A DNA stretch of 64,000 nucleotides from Pullichristensenella sp963930055 (GTDB lineage: Bacteria > Bacillota > Clostridia > Christensenellales > Aristaeellaceae): contig CAWVKS010000008.1 in NCBI GenBank assembly GCA_963930055.1, forward strand, positions 62,001-126,000, in the 5' to 3' direction. The position numbers and the translations under genes were made by a program. The notes under the pieces are model-generated. The model was not told where the DNA came from, made no database searches, and saw only the letters and a list, made by a program, of their open reading frames with translations. Numbering within the stretch: position 1 is the stretch's first letter; each line of letters starts with the position of its first letter. Of this stretch, positions 56,889-64,000 are shown in pieces.

Positions 56889-56914
56889 CCCCGGCAGTCC
56901 GCCGGGGCGTTTTT
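56889..56914 (+). terminator. Terminator of the ftsK-rimO-pgsA operon
   Basis: CCCCGGC (56889-56895), loop AGTCC, GCCGGGG (56901-56907), then CG and five T. It lies so close to the next gene that the T-run abuts that gene's ribosome binding site. Confidence 0.75.
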
Positions 56915-56926
56915 GAGGTGGAGCGT

Positions 56927-57646
56927 ATGCGCGTGCTCGATCTGGACATGGACTTTTTCCTCACCGGCGTCTGCGAACTGGCAAAAAAGGGCGAGCGCCC
57001 ATCCCTGCGCGAGGCGCGGCCGTGGGCGGAGGCGGACGTGCGCGCCTTTCTGGAAGAAAACTGCGGCCTTTCGCGGCAAAGGCCCATCCCCGGCCGTGTC
57101 TTTGAGACGCACGACGGGGCGCTGTTTTTCTGGAAGGAATGGCTGGAGGCGGGCAAGTTGCAAACGCCGTTCCACGTCACCCACGTGGACGCGCATTCCG
57201 ACCTCGGCATTGGCAAGCCCGGCCCCGCCTACGTGCTGGAAACGGTGCTGGCCCTGCCCCCGCAGGCGCGCGGCGACCTTTCCCGCTACGTGCGCGAAGA
57301 AAAGCTGGATGAGGCCAACTACCTGCTCTTCGCCCTCGCCCTGCGCTATGTTTCCTCGCTGGAAAACGTGCGCAACCCCCATTCGCGCGCGGATTTCCCC
57401 GCCCGCCTCTCCGCGAACGGCAGTCAGCCGCCCAACGCCATCCGCCTGTCCTCCACGCTTGCCCGCCTGCTGCCGCAGTACGACTTTGCCGAGCCGACCA
57501 TCCCCTATACGGCCTACGACGACTTTCGTTCTTTCCGCGCCGCCGCCCCCTGCGACCTTGCCAGCCTCGCCATCTCCCCGCGCTACGCGCCCCGGGAGGC
57601 GGACTTCATCGCCGACGTGTTTCGGGAGTATATCACAGAGGTATAG
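56927..57646 (+). CDS. UPF0489-family protein
   Basis: A 239-residue protein of the UPF0489 type: VLDLDMDFFLTG at the N-terminus, VTHVDAHSDLG and FRSFRAAAPCD, an Asp/His arrangement like arginase/deacetylase-type metal sites (HVDAHSD). No activity is established. The ATG at 56927 follows GAGGTG. It begins 13 nt after the pgsA terminator, so expression must come from read-through or an internal promoter. Confidence 0.82.
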   Translation: MRVLDLDMDFFLTGVCELAKKGERPSLREARPWAEADVRAFLEENCGLSRQRPIPGRVFETHDGALFFWKEWLEAGKLQTPFHVTHVDAHSDLGIGKPGPAYVLETVLALPPQARGDLSRYVREEKLDEANYLLFALALRYVSSLENVRNPHSRADFPARLSANGSQPPNAIRLSSTLARLLPQYDFAEPTIPYTAYDDFRSFRAAAPCDLASLAISPRYAPREADFIADVFREYITEV

Positions 57647-57757
57647 GGGGTAGTTTTCTCCCCATTTGCCGCCCAGATTCTCACCACGCTTGACAAGAAT
57701 GGGTGGAATGGTTGGAATATCCCCGGGAAACGCACAGTGACAAGAGGAAAGACGGAC

Positions 57758-57940
57758 ATGGCGGAAAAGCGCTTTGTGGAAGTCTATTCGCAGGGCATGA
57801 CCAGCATCTACAAAATCATCGTCGATACGCACACGGGGGTCAACTACCTGATCGCCTTCAACGCCGCCTGCGGCAGCGGCATGACCGTGCTTCTCGACGC
57901 GGAGGGAAAGCCCGTCGTCACCCCCATGCGGGAGGCGTGA
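57758..57940 (+). CDS. Small DUF6440-like protein
   Basis: A 60-residue protein: KRFVEVYSQGMTSIYKIIVD, TGVNYLIAF, LLDAEGKPVV, the pattern of DUF6440, a small beta-rich domain of unknown function widespread in Firmicutes. The ATG at 57758 has AAGAGGAAAG upstream. Followed by a strong terminator. Confidence 0.8.
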   Translation: MAEKRFVEVYSQGMTSIYKIIVDTHTGVNYLIAFNAACGSGMTVLLDAEGKPVVTPMREA

Positions 57941-57947
57941 ATACGTC

Positions 57948-57986
57948 GTTCCCCGGGGCAAGCTGTCCCGGGGAACGCGCGTTTTT
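57948..57986 (+). terminator. Terminator of the DUF6440-like gene
   Basis: GTTCCCCGGG (57948-57957) and CCCGGGGAAC (57967-57976), then GCGCGTTTTT. Confidence 0.8.
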
Positions 57987-57999
57987 GGGCGATCGACTG

Positions 58000-58089
58000 C
58001 TTTTTCTGCATATATTTTCCCCTTTTATATGCAGAAAAAGGCGCCCTATCTGCACATATTTACACTGAGTATATGCACAGGCGCGCCTT
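58000..58089. repeat. Nested palindromes with four TGCAYATA-type sites
   Basis: Perfect 14-bp inverted repeat CTTTTTCTGCATAT (58000-58013) and its complement (58027-58040), then a second imperfect pair TGCACATA (58051-58058) and TATATGCA (58070-58077) framed by GGCGCC and GGCGCG. No gene. AT-rich core unlike the surroundings; could be a double operator or a structured RNA. Confidence 0.6.
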
Positions 58090-58123
58090 TTTACCCCAAA
58101 ATGCGATCTTTCACACAGTGTTC

Positions 58124-58954
58124 CTATTCGATATCCCACCAGGCGTAATGGACTGGGTCGGCCTCCACGACTTCGCCGTTGTCGTATTTGACGCGGTGGA
58201 TGCCGGCGTAGACGCGGGCAATGTCGCTGGCGCGCGGCATGGTCACGTATTCGCTCATCGCCGTCTCAAAGGGCTCCACCAGTTTTTCCGTGGTTTCGTA
58301 GTACACATAGTCCTCGCCGTAGAGGGGGTCGCCCCAGGCGTCCACGGCGTACATGTAAATTTCAAAGGCCTCCACCGCCCGCGCCGGGGAGGTGTTTTCC
58401 ACCGTCACGCGCATGCGCAGCATGTCGCCGTCCGCGAACTGCCACTCGCCGTAGCCGCCCTCGGGCAGTATGAGCAACATCTCCGGCGCGTAGGTGGGCT
58501 CCGCGTCCGTGGGGAAGCCGGGCGTGGCGGCGGGGAAGTTTACGACGTTCAGCGTCACGGGCACGGCAAAGAGCGTATCGTGGCTCTCCTCGTCCTGCAC
58601 CTCGATGGTGAAGGAGAGGACGTCGGCGTTTTCCAGCACGGCCATGCTGTCCCCGTCCAGGGGCTGGAGAAAGAAAAACTCGTCGTCGTCGCGCTCGCCG
58701 TCTTCCACGTCGTAGATGCCCACGCCGTCGATCTCCGTGCCGTCGGCGTAGGCGTCCTCAATGCGCAGGTCGATGGCGCGGCCGGTGTCGTTTTCCACCA
58801 CCACGTCAAAGCGCAGCTTGTCTTCCTTCCACTGCGTGGTCAGCGCTTCCAGATAGACGCCCTGTTCGTCGATGAAATCCAGCTTGTAGCCCTGCGCCAG
58901 AGCCGGCGCGGCCAGCAGCAACAGCGCCAACAGCGCGCACAACAGGCGTTTCAT
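58124..58954 (-). CDS. Exported protein of unknown function
   Basis: A 276-residue protein with a signal peptide (MKRLLCALLALLLLAAPALA). The mature protein is acidic and beta-rich with two similar halves (LRFDVVVENDTGRAIDLRIEDAY and MLRMRVTVENTSPARAVEAFEIYMYA, described in parts), like paired Ig/fibronectin-type domains. No family recognised. -10 TATAAT (minus strand, 59014-59019). A CGCGCC/GGCGCG hairpin followed by TTTTT (58975-58998) lies in its leader, oriented as a plus-strand terminator. Confidence 0.7.
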   Translation of the reverse strand: MKRLLCALLALLLLAAPALAQGYKLDFIDEQGVYLEALTTQWKEDKLRFDVVVENDTGRAIDLRIEDAYADGTEIDGVGIYDVEDGERDDDEFFFLQPLDGDSMAVLENADVLSFTIEVQDEESHDTLFAVPVTLNVVNFPAATPGFPTDAEPTYAPEMLLILPEGGYGEWQFADGDMLRMRVTVENTSPARAVEAFEIYMYAVDAWGDPLYGEDYVYYETTEKLVEPFETAMSEYVTMPRASDIARVYAGIHRVKYDNGEVVEADPVHYAWWDIE

Positions 58955-59124
58955 GTCCGCATCCTTCCCTTCTCCGCGCCCGAAAGCGGCGCGTTTTTGT
59001 TTTTGGATAGTTTATTATACCATGTTTTTTCGGAAAAGAACACGCAGTTTTTTGTTATTTTTATGCGCCCCGTTAAAGTTTCATGCAGCCCTTTCCGGGT
59101 GTGGAAAAACGCGCAAAAACGTGC

Positions 59125-59130
59125 TATAAT
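59125..59130 (+). promoter_or_regulatory. -10 box of the gyrB-gyrA operon
   Basis: TATAAT 57 nt before the gyrB start codon; the -35 is weak, and a DnaA-box-like TGTGGAAAAA overlaps it (59100-59109). Confidence 0.5.
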
Positions 59131-59187
59131 AATATAGTAGGAAAATTTTTCGACACACTGTTTTCACAGGGAAAGGGACACGGTTTT

Positions 59188-61122
59188 ATGCACGCTGAGA
59201 ACCACTATGACGAGAGCCAGATACAGGTGCTGGAAGGGCTGGAGGCCGTGCGCCGCCGCCCGGGCATGTACATCGGCTCTACCGACGAGCGCGGGCTGCA
59301 CCACTTGGTGTACGAGATCGTCGATAACGCCATCGACGAGGCGCTGGCCGGTTTCTGCGACGATATACAGGTGACCATTTTCAAGGACGGCTCCGTCGAG
59401 GTGCGCGACAACGGCCGCGGCTTCCCCGTAGGCATCCACCCGAAGATGGGCCGCCCGGCGGTGGAGGTCTGCCTGACCGTGCTGCACGCTGGCGGCAAGT
59501 TCGGCGGCGGGGGCTACAAGGTCTCCGGCGGCCTGCACGGCGTGGGCGCGTCCGTGGTCAACGCCCTGTCGAAGCATTTGCAGGTCAACGTCTATCAGGA
59601 CGGCAAGATCTACCAGCAGGAATACGAGCGCGGCAAGGTGCTTTACGACCTCAAGGTCATCGGTCAGACCGAGCGCACCGGCACCACCGTGCGCTTCTGG
59701 CCGGACGTCAAGACCGGCGAGACCCCGGAACCCGGCATCTTTGAAACCGGCGATTTCGACTTTGACACCCTCAAGGTGCGCCTGCGCGAGATGGCCTTTT
59801 TGAACAAGGGCATCCGCATCTCCCTGCGCGACGAGCGCGTGGAGCCGGCCAACGAGCGCGCCTACCACTACGAGGGCGGCATCCGCTCCTTTGTCGAGCA
59901 TCTGAACCGCCACAAGACGCCTCTGTTTGCCCCGCCGGTGTACATCGAGGGCGAAAAGAACGGCTCCACCGTGGAAGTGGCCCTGCAGTGGAACGACGGC
60001 TACAACGAAAGCGTCTTTACCTTCGCCAACAACATCCACACCCCGGAGGGCGGCACGCACCTGGTCGGCCTGCGCACGGCGCTGACCCGCGTCATCAACG
60101 ATTATGGCCGCAAGAACAACATCTTGAAGGCCAGCGACGCCAATCTGAGCGGCGAGGACGTGCGCGAGGGCCTGACCGCCGTGGTGTCGGTAAAATTGGT
60201 CGAGCCGCAGTTCGAGGGCCAGACCAAGACCAAGCTGGGCAACAGTGAAATTCGCCCGCTGGTGGATTCTCTGGTGACGGAAAAGCTCACTACCTACTTT
60301 GAGGAACACCCCGCCGACGCGCGCATCGTGCTGGACAAGTGCCTGCAGGCCGCCCGCGCCCGCGAGGCCGCCCGCAAGGCCCGCGACCTCACCCGCCGCA
60401 AGACGGCGCTGGAATCGGCCTCTCTGCCCGGCAAGCTGGCGGACTGCTCCGAGCGCGACCCGGCCAAGTGCGAAATTTTCCTCGTCGAGGGCGATTCCGC
60501 CGGCGGCTCGGCCAAGAGCGGCCGCGACCGGCACTTCCAGGCCATTCTGCCCCTGCGCGGCAAGATACTGAACGTGGAAAAGACGCGCGAGGACAAGGTG
60601 CTCTCCAACGCCGAGATCAAGGCGATGATCACCGCCTTTGGCGCCGGTTTTGGCAAGAGCTTCGACCCCGCCAAGCTGCGCTACCACCGCATCGTCTGCA
60701 TGACGGACGCCGACGTGGACGGCAGCCACATCCGCATACTGCTTCTGACGTTCTTCTACCGCTTCATGCCCAAGCTCATCGAGGACGGCTACGTCTACGC
60801 CGCCCGCCCGCCGCTTTACAAGGTCACGCGCGGCAAGATGGAGAAGTACGTCTACACCGACGACCAATTGCAGGCGCTGCTTAACGAACTGGGCCGCGAC
60901 GTCAAGCCCAACATACAGCGCTACAAGGGCCTGGGCGAGATGAACCCGGAACAGCTGTGGGAGACGACCATGAACCCCGAGACGCGCAGCATGTTCCGCG
61001 TGACGCTGAAGGACGCCATCGCCGCCGACGAGATGTTCACGCTGCTCATGGGCGATCAGGTGGAGCCCCGGCGCGAGTTCATCGAGGAAAACTGCAAGCT
61101 GGTGGCCGACCTGGACATTTAG
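59188..61122 (+). CDS. gyrB: DNA gyrase subunit B
   Basis: A 644-residue type IIA topoisomerase ATPase subunit: VLEGLEAVRRRPGMYIGST, DNGRGFPVG, GLHGVGASVVNALS; TOPRIM motifs EGDSAGGSAKSGRDR and TDADVDGSHIRILLLTFFYR; C-terminal QRYKGLGEMN. The length is typical for Firmicutes. The ATG at 59188 follows GAAAGGG. gyrA starts 15 nt after its stop. Confidence 0.96.
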   Translation: MHAENHYDESQIQVLEGLEAVRRRPGMYIGSTDERGLHHLVYEIVDNAIDEALAGFCDDIQVTIFKDGSVEVRDNGRGFPVGIHPKMGRPAVEVCLTVLHAGGKFGGGGYKVSGGLHGVGASVVNALSKHLQVNVYQDGKIYQQEYERGKVLYDLKVIGQTERTGTTVRFWPDVKTGETPEPGIFETGDFDFDTLKVRLREMAFLNKGIRISLRDERVEPANERAYHYEGGIRSFVEHLNRHKTPLFAPPVYIEGEKNGSTVEVALQWNDGYNESVFTFANNIHTPEGGTHLVGLRTALTRVINDYGRKNNILKASDANLSGEDVREGLTAVVSVKLVEPQFEGQTKTKLGNSEIRPLVDSLVTEKLTTYFEEHPADARIVLDKCLQAARAREAARKARDLTRRKTALESASLPGKLADCSERDPAKCEIFLVEGDSAGGSAKSGRDRHFQAILPLRGKILNVEKTREDKVLSNAEIKAMITAFGAGFGKSFDPAKLRYHRIVCMTDADVDGSHIRILLLTFFYRFMPKLIEDGYVYAARPPLYKVTRGKMEKYVYTDDQLQALLNELGRDVKPNIQRYKGLGEMNPEQLWETTMNPETRSMFRVTLKDAIAADEMFTLLMGDQVEPRREFIEENCKLVADLDI

Positions 61123-61137
61123 AAAGGAGCGCAGGCT

Positions 61138-63639
61138 GTGTCGGAAGATCAAATGAACATCGGCGCGCTTACGCCGATAGACATAGAAGAGGATTTGAAA
61201 AAATCGTTTATGGCCTACGCCATGGCGGTCATCGTCAGCCGCGCCCTGCCGGATGTGCGCGACGGCTTAAAGCCCGTGCACCGGCGCATCCTCTATTCGA
61301 TGATGGAACTGGGCGTGACCCCGGACAAGCCCTACCGCAAGAGCGCCCGCATCGTCGGCGACTGCATGGGTAAATACCACCCCCATGGCGACAGCTCCGT
61401 CTACGACGCCATGGTGCGCCTGGCGCAGGATTTCTCCACCCGCTGCACGCTGGTGGAAGGCCAGGGCAACTTCGGCTCCGTGGACGGCGACGGCGCGGCG
61501 GCCATGCGTTACACCGAGGCGCGCCTTTCCAGGCTTTCCATGGAGATGGTGCGCGATCTCGACAAGGAAACGGTGGATTTCTACCCCAACTTCGACGAGA
61601 CGCTGATGCAGCCCGCCGTGCTGCCCGCGCGCTTCCCGAACCTGCTGGTCAACGGCTCGCAGGGCATCGCCGTGGGCATGGCCACGAACATACCGCCGCA
61701 CAACCTCGGCGAGGCCATCGACGGCGTGGTGATGATGATCGACAACCCGAACTGCACCACGGACGATCTGATGACCGTCATCAAGGGGCCGGACTTCCCC
61801 ACCGGCGGCGTCATTTTGGGCCGCCGCGGCATCTACGACGCCTACCACGAGGGCCGCGGCCGCATCGTCGTGCGCGCCAAGAGCGAGATCGAGGAGATGG
61901 GCGGCAACCGCCAGCGCATCGTGGTCACGGAAATTCCCTACATGGTCAACAAGGCCAAGCTCATCGAGAAGATCGCCGAACTGGTGCACGAAAAGCGCGT
62001 GGACGGCATCTCCGACGTGCGCGACGAGTCCGACCGCGAGGGCATGCGCATCGTCATCGAATTAAAGCGCGATGTCAACGCCAATGTGGTGCTCAACTAC
62101 CTCTACAAGCACACGCAGTTGCAGGACACCTTCGGCGCCATCATGATCGCGCTGGTGGACGGCGAGCCGCGCACGCTCTCTCTGCACCAGATCATCCGCC
62201 ACTACCTCGACCATCAGCGCGACGTGGTGACGCGGCGCACGCAGTACGACCTCGACAAGGCCGAGGCCCGCTGCCACATACTCGAGGGATTGCTCATCGC
62301 CCTGGACCACATCGACGAGATCGTCGCCCTTCTGCGCGCCTCGCGCACGCAGCAGGAGGCCAAAAACGGCCTCATGGAGCGCTTCGGCCTCTCCGAGCGG
62401 CAGGCGCAGGCCATTCTCGACATGCGCCTTGCCAAACTCACCGGCTTAGAGCGCGAAAAGACCGAGCAGGAGCACGCCGAACTGCAAAAGCAGATCGCCT
62501 GGTACAAACAGGTGCTGTCCGACGAGGGCATCCTCCTGGGCGTCATCCGGGATGAACTGCTCGAGGTCAAGGCGCGCTTTGCCGACGAGCGCCGCACGGA
62601 AATTTCCTCCCTCGATGGCGAGATCGATATGCTCGACCTCATTCAGGAGGAGGACATGGTGGTGACGCTGACGCACTACGGCTACGTCAAGCGCCTGCCC
62701 AAGGACACCTACCGCGCCCAGAAGCGCGGCGGCAAGGGCGTGGTTGGCGCGACCACCCGCGAGGAGGACTTCGTGGAGCAGATGTACGTCACCTCCACGC
62801 ACGATCCGCTCCTGTTCTTCACCGACCGCGGCCGCGTCTACCGCCTCAACTGCTACGAAATTCCCGAGGCCGGGCGCACGGCGCGGGGCACGGCCATCGT
62901 CAATCTGCTCAAACTCGACGGCGGCGAGAAGGTGCGCGCCATGCTGCCCATGCCGCGCGAACTGGAGGAGGGCCACTATCTGGTCATGGCCACGCGCAGG
63001 GGCCTCATCAAGCGCACGGAGACCACGGAGTTTGCCAACCTGCGCTCCACGGGCCTGATCGCCATCGTGCTGCGCGAGGACGACGACCTCATCGGCGTGG
63101 CGCTGACCGACGGCAGCCGCGATGTGCTGCTGGGCAGCAAGCAGGGCATGGCCATCCGCTTCTCCGAAGACGAAATGCGCCCCATCGGCCGCGCCGCCAT
63201 GGGCGTCAAGTCCATGGAACTGGACGAGGGAGACGAAGTGGTGGACATGAGCGTGGTCGAGGAAGGCGCGCAGGTGCTCTCCATCACCGAAAATGGCTAC
63301 GGCAAGCGCACCGAGATCGACGAATACCGCCTGCAGGGCCGCGGCGGCAAGGGCATCAAGGCCATGAACCTCACGGACAAGACCGGCGCGCTCGCCGGGC
63401 AGCTGCTGGTCAACGAGGAGGAGGACATACTCATCATCACCGACGATGGCACCGTCATCCGCACGCCGGTGAGCTCCATTTCCGTGCAGGGCCGCAACAC
63501 GCAGGGCGTGCGATTGATGCGCGTGCAGGAAAACAGCCGCGTGGTCTGCGTCGCCCGCGCCGAGGCCGAGGAAGAAGCGCCGGAAGAGCCGGAAGAAGCC
63601 GGCGAAGATACCGCGCAGGAGCCGGAAAACGAGGAATAA
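61138..63639 (+). CDS. gyrA: DNA gyrase subunit A, GTG start
   Basis: An 833-residue DNA-cleaving subunit. The quinolone-resistance region HPHGDSSVYDAMVRLAQ and the catalytic Tyr125 in RYTEARL are intact. The GyrA box QKRGGKG marks it as gyrase rather than topoisomerase IV. Six beta-pinwheel blades follow, and the C-terminus is an acidic Glu-rich tail. GTG at 61138, AAAGGAG 8 nt upstream. Confidence 0.97.
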   Translation: MSEDQMNIGALTPIDIEEDLKKSFMAYAMAVIVSRALPDVRDGLKPVHRRILYSMMELGVTPDKPYRKSARIVGDCMGKYHPHGDSSVYDAMVRLAQDFSTRCTLVEGQGNFGSVDGDGAAAMRYTEARLSRLSMEMVRDLDKETVDFYPNFDETLMQPAVLPARFPNLLVNGSQGIAVGMATNIPPHNLGEAIDGVVMMIDNPNCTTDDLMTVIKGPDFPTGGVILGRRGIYDAYHEGRGRIVVRAKSEIEEMGGNRQRIVVTEIPYMVNKAKLIEKIAELVHEKRVDGISDVRDESDREGMRIVIELKRDVNANVVLNYLYKHTQLQDTFGAIMIALVDGEPRTLSLHQIIRHYLDHQRDVVTRRTQYDLDKAEARCHILEGLLIALDHIDEIVALLRASRTQQEAKNGLMERFGLSERQAQAILDMRLAKLTGLEREKTEQEHAELQKQIAWYKQVLSDEGILLGVIRDELLEVKARFADERRTEISSLDGEIDMLDLIQEEDMVVTLTHYGYVKRLPKDTYRAQKRGGKGVVGATTREEDFVEQMYVTSTHDPLLFFTDRGRVYRLNCYEIPEAGRTARGTAIVNLLKLDGGEKVRAMLPMPRELEEGHYLVMATRRGLIKRTETTEFANLRSTGLIAIVLREDDDLIGVALTDGSRDVLLGSKQGMAIRFSEDEMRPIGRAAMGVKSMELDEGDEVVDMSVVEEGAQVLSITENGYGKRTEIDEYRLQGRGGKGIKAMNLTDKTGALAGQLLVNEEEDILIITDDGTVIRTPVSSISVQGRNTQGVRLMRVQENSRVVCVARAEAEEEAPEEPEEAGEDTAQEPENEE

Positions 63640-63653
63640 GGGCATACGAACAA

Positions 63654-63683
63654 GGGCCGCTCCCAGTGTGGGCGGCCCGTTTT
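63654..63683 (+). terminator. gyrB-gyrA operon terminator
   Basis: GGGCCGC (63654-63660) and GCGGCCC (63672-63678) followed by GTTTT. Confidence 0.7.
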
Positions 63684-63704
63684 GCTTCCATGCATGCAGA
63701 AATG

Positions 63705-63732
63705 TTGACAAACAGTAGATATATATGATAAG
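63705..63732 (+). promoter_or_regulatory. Promoter of the small toxin-like gene
   Basis: TTGACA (63705-63710), 16 nt, GATAAG (63727-63732). A GGGGGC/GCCCCC hairpin follows at about 63740-63756. Confidence 0.5.
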
Positions 63733-63815
63733 CTGTACGCGGGGGCAAGCCCCCGGCAGGAAGGAAGCAGATGGCGCTTGGCTTAGACCCTCTTTGTACA
63801 AAAGGGGGTGGTCGT

Positions 63816-63899
63816 ATGACCGATTACGAACTCATCGTTCTGGTCATTATGATCGTCACTTTGGCGTTTTCCATTCATAACGGGAATCCCAAAGGATAA
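63816..63899 (+). CDS. 27-residue hydrophobic peptide, holin-like type I toxin
   Basis: Small gene too short for routine calling: MTDYELIVLVIMIV then TLAFSIHNGNPKG. It has an acidic N-terminus, one TM helix (about residues 5-20) and a short polar/basic tail, the pattern of 'putative holin-like toxin' peptides (TxpA/BsrG relatives). AAAGGGGGTGG lies upstream. A GCCGCC/GGCGGC hairpin follows (about 63909-63937). The last bases of the window read TATAAT on the minus strand, suggesting an antisense RNA promoter facing the gene. Confidence 0.65.
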   Translation: MTDYELIVLVIMIVTLAFSIHNGNPKG

Positions 63900-64000
63900 A
63901 GCCCGAGCCGCCATCAGCGCGAACTGGTAGGCGGCTCAACTCATCAACAGAGGGGAGAAGCCGGTCAGAGGCATCATCCCTTCCTGCCTTTTATTATAGC
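63900..64000 (-). ncRNA. Possible antisense antitoxin RNA of the type I toxin locus
   Basis: Minus strand TATAAT lies at the window's end (plus-strand ATTATA, last ten bases), with transcription predicted leftward across the toxin 3' region. The AGCCGCC/GGCGGCT hairpin within could end or stabilise the RNAs. Its -35 would lie outside the window, so this rests on position and one -10 box. Confidence 0.35.

Overview
The window reads as a chromosomal segment of a high-GC member of the Bacillota (Clostridia-like, probably an anaerobic gut-type lineage). This is inferred from strong AGGAGG-type ribosome binding sites, TTGACA/TATAAT promoters, a YesM/YesN-type two-component system, a sensory [FeFe]-hydrogenase cassette with DRTGG proteins, FtsK/SpoIIIE, and dnaA-dnaN and gyrB-gyrA near each other. 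No rRNA, tRNA, CRISPR array, phage or transposase gene was seen.

Layout. 1-14 kb: an AraR-like GntR regulator, an SDR/queuosine-precursor-transporter operon behind an attenuator, a Fic protein, small HTH regulators, a sugar-binding-protein/histidine-kinase/response-regulator operon, an AspT-like transporter and, divergently, glutamate dehydrogenase. 14-23 kb: membrane, SH3, HAD and RNA methyltransferase genes, a SocA/Panacea antitoxin-like gene, then a DRTGG/HATPase/hydrogenase-like/DRTGG signalling cassette. 23-29 kb: an Lrp/aminotransferase pair and a surface-glycan operon (rpiB, priming sugar transferase, frameshifted epimerase, two glycosyltransferases). 29-37 kb: rpoB-rpoC. 37-41 kb: a ZorA/ZorB-like (MotA/MotB-type) motor pair plus a third membrane protein, bounded by inverted 147-nt repeats. 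41-48 kb: mnmA, a 162-bp tandem array, an HxlR/SnoaL/NAD(P)-binding divergon and a long coiled-coil membrane protein. 48-64 kb: the origin region (mnmE-dnaN-dnaA on the minus strand; ftsK-rimO-pgsA, gyrB-gyrA on the plus strand), ending in a probable type I toxin gene.

Two non-coding repeat families stand out. The first is a 157/280-nt element in three copies (10513, 14881, 36858). Two copies differ at only one base, and both are bracketed by a duplicated terminator hairpin; compensatory stem changes between the long and short forms indicate a selected fold. The second is a modular family of paired hairpins with a conserved CTGCTCGT-type loop and co-varying stems. It sits at gene 3' ends, sometimes overlaps the stop codon so that the repeat encodes the protein's C-terminus, and occurs singly or as 151-, 162- and 183-bp tandem units. 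Together with the ZorAB-like cluster these are the best candidates for undescribed biology here.

If oriC lies at dnaA (about 50.5-52.2 kb), most genes left of it run with the replication fork, but rpoB-rpoC runs against it, which is unusual for such highly expressed genes.
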